Positions 9,323-10,886 of a DNA stretch of 10,886 nucleotides are shown here, in pieces. The translations under genes were made by a program, and so were the position numbers. The notes beneath the pieces were generated by a model. It had not been told where the DNA came from, ran no database searches, and worked only from the letters and a program-made list of their open reading frames with translations. The first letter of the stretch is position 1. Every line of letters starts with the position of its first letter. Origin of the DNA: Acidobacteriota bacterium (GTDB taxonomy: Bacteria > Acidobacteriota > Thermoanaerobaculia > Multivoradales > JAHEKO01); contig JAHEKO010000086.1 in assembly GCA_024638355.1 (NCBI GenBank), forward strand, positions 1 through 10,886, in the 5' to 3' direction.

Positions 9323-9874
9323 ATGCCGCGCGACCTCGAGCGGACCGCCCTGCTGGTCATCGACCTTCAGCGCGGCCTCGACGATCCGCGCCACGGCCCG
9401 CGCGACAACCCGGATTGCGAGTCCAACATCGCGGCGCTCCTCGCCGCCTGGCGTGCGGCCGGCCGCACCGTGATCTTCGTGCGGCACGACTCGACGCGGC
9501 CCGACTCCCCGCTGCGGCCCGGCCAGCCCGGCAACGACTTCAAGGCGGCCGTGACCGGAGAGCCCGACCTGCTGGTGACCAAGCACACCAACTCCGCCTT
9601 CCTGGGCGAGCCCGACCTCCACGCCTGGCTCCAGGAGCGCGGCGTCACCGGCGTGGCTATCGCCGGCGCCCAGACCAACTACTGCTGCGAAGCGACGGCG
9701 CGGACGGCGGGCGACCTGGGCTACGAAACGCTCTTCGTCCTCGACGCGACGTACACCTTCGATCTCCCGGCACACGGCGGCGGCACGATCGCCGCGAGCG
9801 AGCTGGCGCGGGTGACGGCGTCCAACCTGCGAGACGAGTCCGCGGACATCGTGATGACGGCGGAGCTGATCTAG
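9323..9874 (+). CDS. Isochorismatase-like cysteine hydrolase
   Basis: The 183-residue protein fits the usual 180-210 residue size of the family. The Asp-Lys-Cys catalytic triad is visible: D14 in LLVIDLQ, K87 in VTKHTNSAF, and C121 in GAQTNYCCEATAR (C122 is the adjacent second Cys). The fold is the Rossmann-like isochorismatase barrel, with VIFVRH (50-55) as an internal beta strand. Members hydrolyse amides or vinyl ethers, including nicotinamide, N-carbamoyl compounds, ureidoacrylate and isochorismate. The conserved nicotinamidase metal motif is not evident, and no siderophore genes are nearby, so the substrate is open. It is probably cytoplasmic. It starts 9 nt after the debranching enzyme stop without a visible ribosome binding site, and the nucleotidyltransferase begins 2 nt after its stop. 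Confidence 0.9.
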   Translation: MPRDLERTALLVIDLQRGLDDPRHGPRDNPDCESNIAALLAAWRAAGRTVIFVRHDSTRPDSPLRPGQPGNDFKAAVTGEPDLLVTKHTNSAFLGEPDLHAWLQERGVTGVAIAGAQTNYCCEATARTAGDLGYETLFVLDATYTFDLPAHGGGTIAASELARVTASNLRDESADIVMTAELI

Positions 9875-9876
9875 CC

Positions 9877-10674
9877 ATGGACGCCGAGTCGTACCGGCGT
9901 TTCGGTCGAGCCATCCTCGCCCGGGTCGAGGCCGAGCCGCACGTGCTCGGTCTCGTGGCGACCGGGTCGATGGCCCGACGGACCCGCGAGCCCGACGAAT
10001 GGTCAGACCACGACTTCTGGCTGATCACCGAGGCCGGCGCCGAGGAGCGCTACCGTGCGACCCGAGAGTGGCTCCCCGACGCGGACCGCATCGTTCTCGC
10101 CTTTCGCGAGACGGCCCACGGCATCAAGGTGGTCTACGACGACGGGCACCTGGTGGAGTACGCGGTCTTCGCGCCCGACGAGCTCTCGGCCACCCGCGCC
10201 AACGAGTACCGGGTGCTGCTCGACCGCGAACGGATCGGCGAGCGGATGCGGGCGGTTCGCGACGCCACGATCGACGGCGTTCCCGCGCACGACTTCACCG
10301 CCGGGCAGTTTCTGACCCAGCTGCTGGTAGCGGCCGCCCGCGAGCGCCGCGGCGAGCGGCTGAGCGCCCGGTCGCTCATCGTGAGCGCCGTCGAGCACCT
10401 GACGCGCCTTCTGGCCGGCCACACTCCTGCCGAGCGGCCCGACGCGGTCGACGACATCGATCCCCGACGGCGCTTCGAGCTCGCCTTCCCCCGGCTCGCG
10501 GCCGAGATCGACGCCGCGCTCGCGGGCGATCCCGAGCGGGCGGCGCTCTTCCTGCTCGTGCTGGCCGAGCGCGAGCTCGAGCCACGATCCGCCGGCTGGC
10601 CCACCGCGGCGGCGGCAGTGGTCCGCCGCTATCTGGAAAGCGATCGCGCCGGCTCTCGCCAACCCGGAGGCTAG
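9877..10674 (+). CDS. Stand-alone nucleotidyltransferase, aminoglycoside adenylyltransferase-like
   Basis: The 265-residue product has a pol-beta type nucleotidyltransferase head: G30-S31 in LVATGSMARRT, then the metal-binding pair D44 and D46 in EWSDHDFWLIT. A later HLVEYAVF strand with E94 may supply the third acidic residue. A helical C-terminal half follows, as in enzymes that adenylylate small molecules such as aminoglycosides or lincosamides. Many chromosomal members have no known drug substrate, so resistance should not be assumed. The third carboxylate being Glu rather than the more usual Asp is a possible departure from active family members, but my alignment is by eye. The start at 9877 is chosen because it lies 2 nt after the upstream stop and has GGCGGAG at 9859-9865, 11 nt before it. 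The frame is open upstream, but that part lies inside other genes and is Arg/Pro-rich. Its tight spacing implies translation linked to the isochorismatase-like gene. Confidence 0.8.
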   Translation: MDAESYRRFGRAILARVEAEPHVLGLVATGSMARRTREPDEWSDHDFWLITEAGAEERYRATREWLPDADRIVLAFRETAHGIKVVYDDGHLVEYAVFAPDELSATRANEYRVLLDRERIGERMRAVRDATIDGVPAHDFTAGQFLTQLLVAAARERRGERLSARSLIVSAVEHLTRLLAGHTPAERPDAVDDIDPRRRFELAFPRLAAEIDAALAGDPERAALFLLVLAERELEPRSAGWPTAAAAVVRRYLESDRAGSRQPGG

Positions 10675-10680
10675 ACTAGC
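10670..10680 (+). promoter_or_regulatory. 11-nt dyad with -10-like core before the TspO gene
   Basis: GCTAGACTAGC is a perfect inverted repeat (5-bp arms, central A) that overlaps the nucleotidyltransferase stop codon. It contains TAGACT (10672-10677), a TAnnnT element whose transcript would begin near 10684, 15 nt before the TspO ATG. Two copies of GGCTCTCG (10651-10658 and 10681-10688) flank it. Promoter or operator function is inferred only. Confidence 0.3.
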
Positions 10681-10698
10681 GGCTCTCGACGAACCGCC

Positions 10699-10886
10699 AT
10701 GGCAAACAACCCCGCGATCCGATCCGGCGTCGGCTCCACCCTCGGCGAGGCCGCGCGCCTGATCGGCTGGCTGCTCTTGCCGCTCGCCGTGGGCGGAATC
10801 TCCGGCTGGCTCACCGCAGGCGCGATCGACACCTGGTACCGGACTCTTCAGAAGCCCGTCTTCAACCCGCCCGACTGGCTGTTCGG
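10699..10886 (+). CDS. tspO: TspO/MBR family (tryptophan-rich sensory) protein, partial
   Basis: The frame opens at the ATG at 10699 and runs off the right edge after 62 complete codons. A first membrane helix lies at about residues 20-40 (LIGWLLLPLAVGGISGWLTA), followed by the family signature TWYRTLQKPVFNPPDWLFG, which matches the TspO pattern W-Y-x-x-L-x-K-P-x-F-x-P-P-x-W-x-F. Members are five-helix membrane proteins of about 150-180 residues that bind porphyrins and, in some bacteria, modulate tetrapyrrole levels or stress responses. About one third of the protein is present, so the later helices cannot be checked. It lies 24 nt after the nucleotidyltransferase stop on the same strand and has no obvious Shine-Dalgarno. 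The family assignment is firm. Confidence 0.88.
   Translation, partial: MANNPAIRSGVGSTLGEAARLIGWLLLPLAVGGISGWLTAGAIDTWYRTLQKPVFNPPDWLF

Noticed and set aside
9244..9876. Upstream extension of the nucleotidyltransferase frame.
   Set aside because: It lies inside the debranching enzyme and isochorismatase-like genes in another frame and is compositional noise; the ATG at 9877 has suitable spacing and a GGCGGAG site.
9877..10674. Annotation as an antibiotic resistance gene.
   Set aside because: Only the fold and nucleotidyl-transfer motifs are visible; there is no cassette, mobile element or base-composition shift, and many chromosomal relatives have no known drug substrate.
9999..10679. Alternative plus- and minus-strand frames over the nucleotidyltransferase gene.
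   Set aside because: They are low-complexity Arg/Ala-rich shadows of the gene that carries the GS and DHD motifs.

Overview
The window is a GC-rich stretch of bacterial chromosome with compact coding and no sign of mobile elements, CRISPR arrays, tRNA or rRNA. Most genes are on the + strand; one partial gene at the left edge is on the - strand. The small secreted protein at 510-1115 resembles an uncharacterised exported family I associate with Acidobacteriota. Together with the high GC and strong GGAGG-type ribosome binding sites, this suggests an Acidobacteriota-like organism, but no phylogenetic marker is present, so that is a low-confidence inference.

Layout. (1) 1-422, - strand: 5' part of a DUF5995 family gene that runs off the left edge. 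It is divided from the next gene by an 87-nt divergent promoter region. (2) 510-3028: a two-gene unit, a small exported protein of unknown function followed 23 nt later by a glycerophosphodiester phosphodiesterase whose catalytic domain is attached to a large polytopic membrane domain. (3) 3159-4511: a 12-TM major facilitator of the oxalate/formate antiporter (OFA) type, apparently its own transcription unit. It is preceded by an 18-nt perfect dyad and followed by two tandem hairpins. (4) 4645-9313: two carbohydrate-active enzymes in tandem, a large GH63-type glucosidase (MGH1-like) and a GH133-type amylo-alpha-1,6-glucosidase (glycogen debranching enzyme). (5) 9323-10886: an isochorismatase-like cysteine hydrolase, a stand-alone nucleotidyltransferase of the aminoglycoside-adenylyltransferase type, and the 5' end of a TspO/MBR gene cut by the right edge.

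How the genes work together. The GH63 and GH133 enzymes probably act together on alpha-linked glucan or glucosides inside the cell; neither shows an obvious signal peptide. From 4645 to the right edge all genes are co-directional with gaps of 31, 9, 2 and 24 nt, so they could be one operon, though the last three have no evident link to glucan metabolism. I do not see a clearly new multi-gene system. The items most worth a second look are the palindrome over a putative -10 in front of the OFA transporter, the possible leaderless start of the isochorismatase-like gene, the GC hairpin between the two glycosidase genes, the unassigned nucleotidyltransferase, and the exported family at 510-1115.
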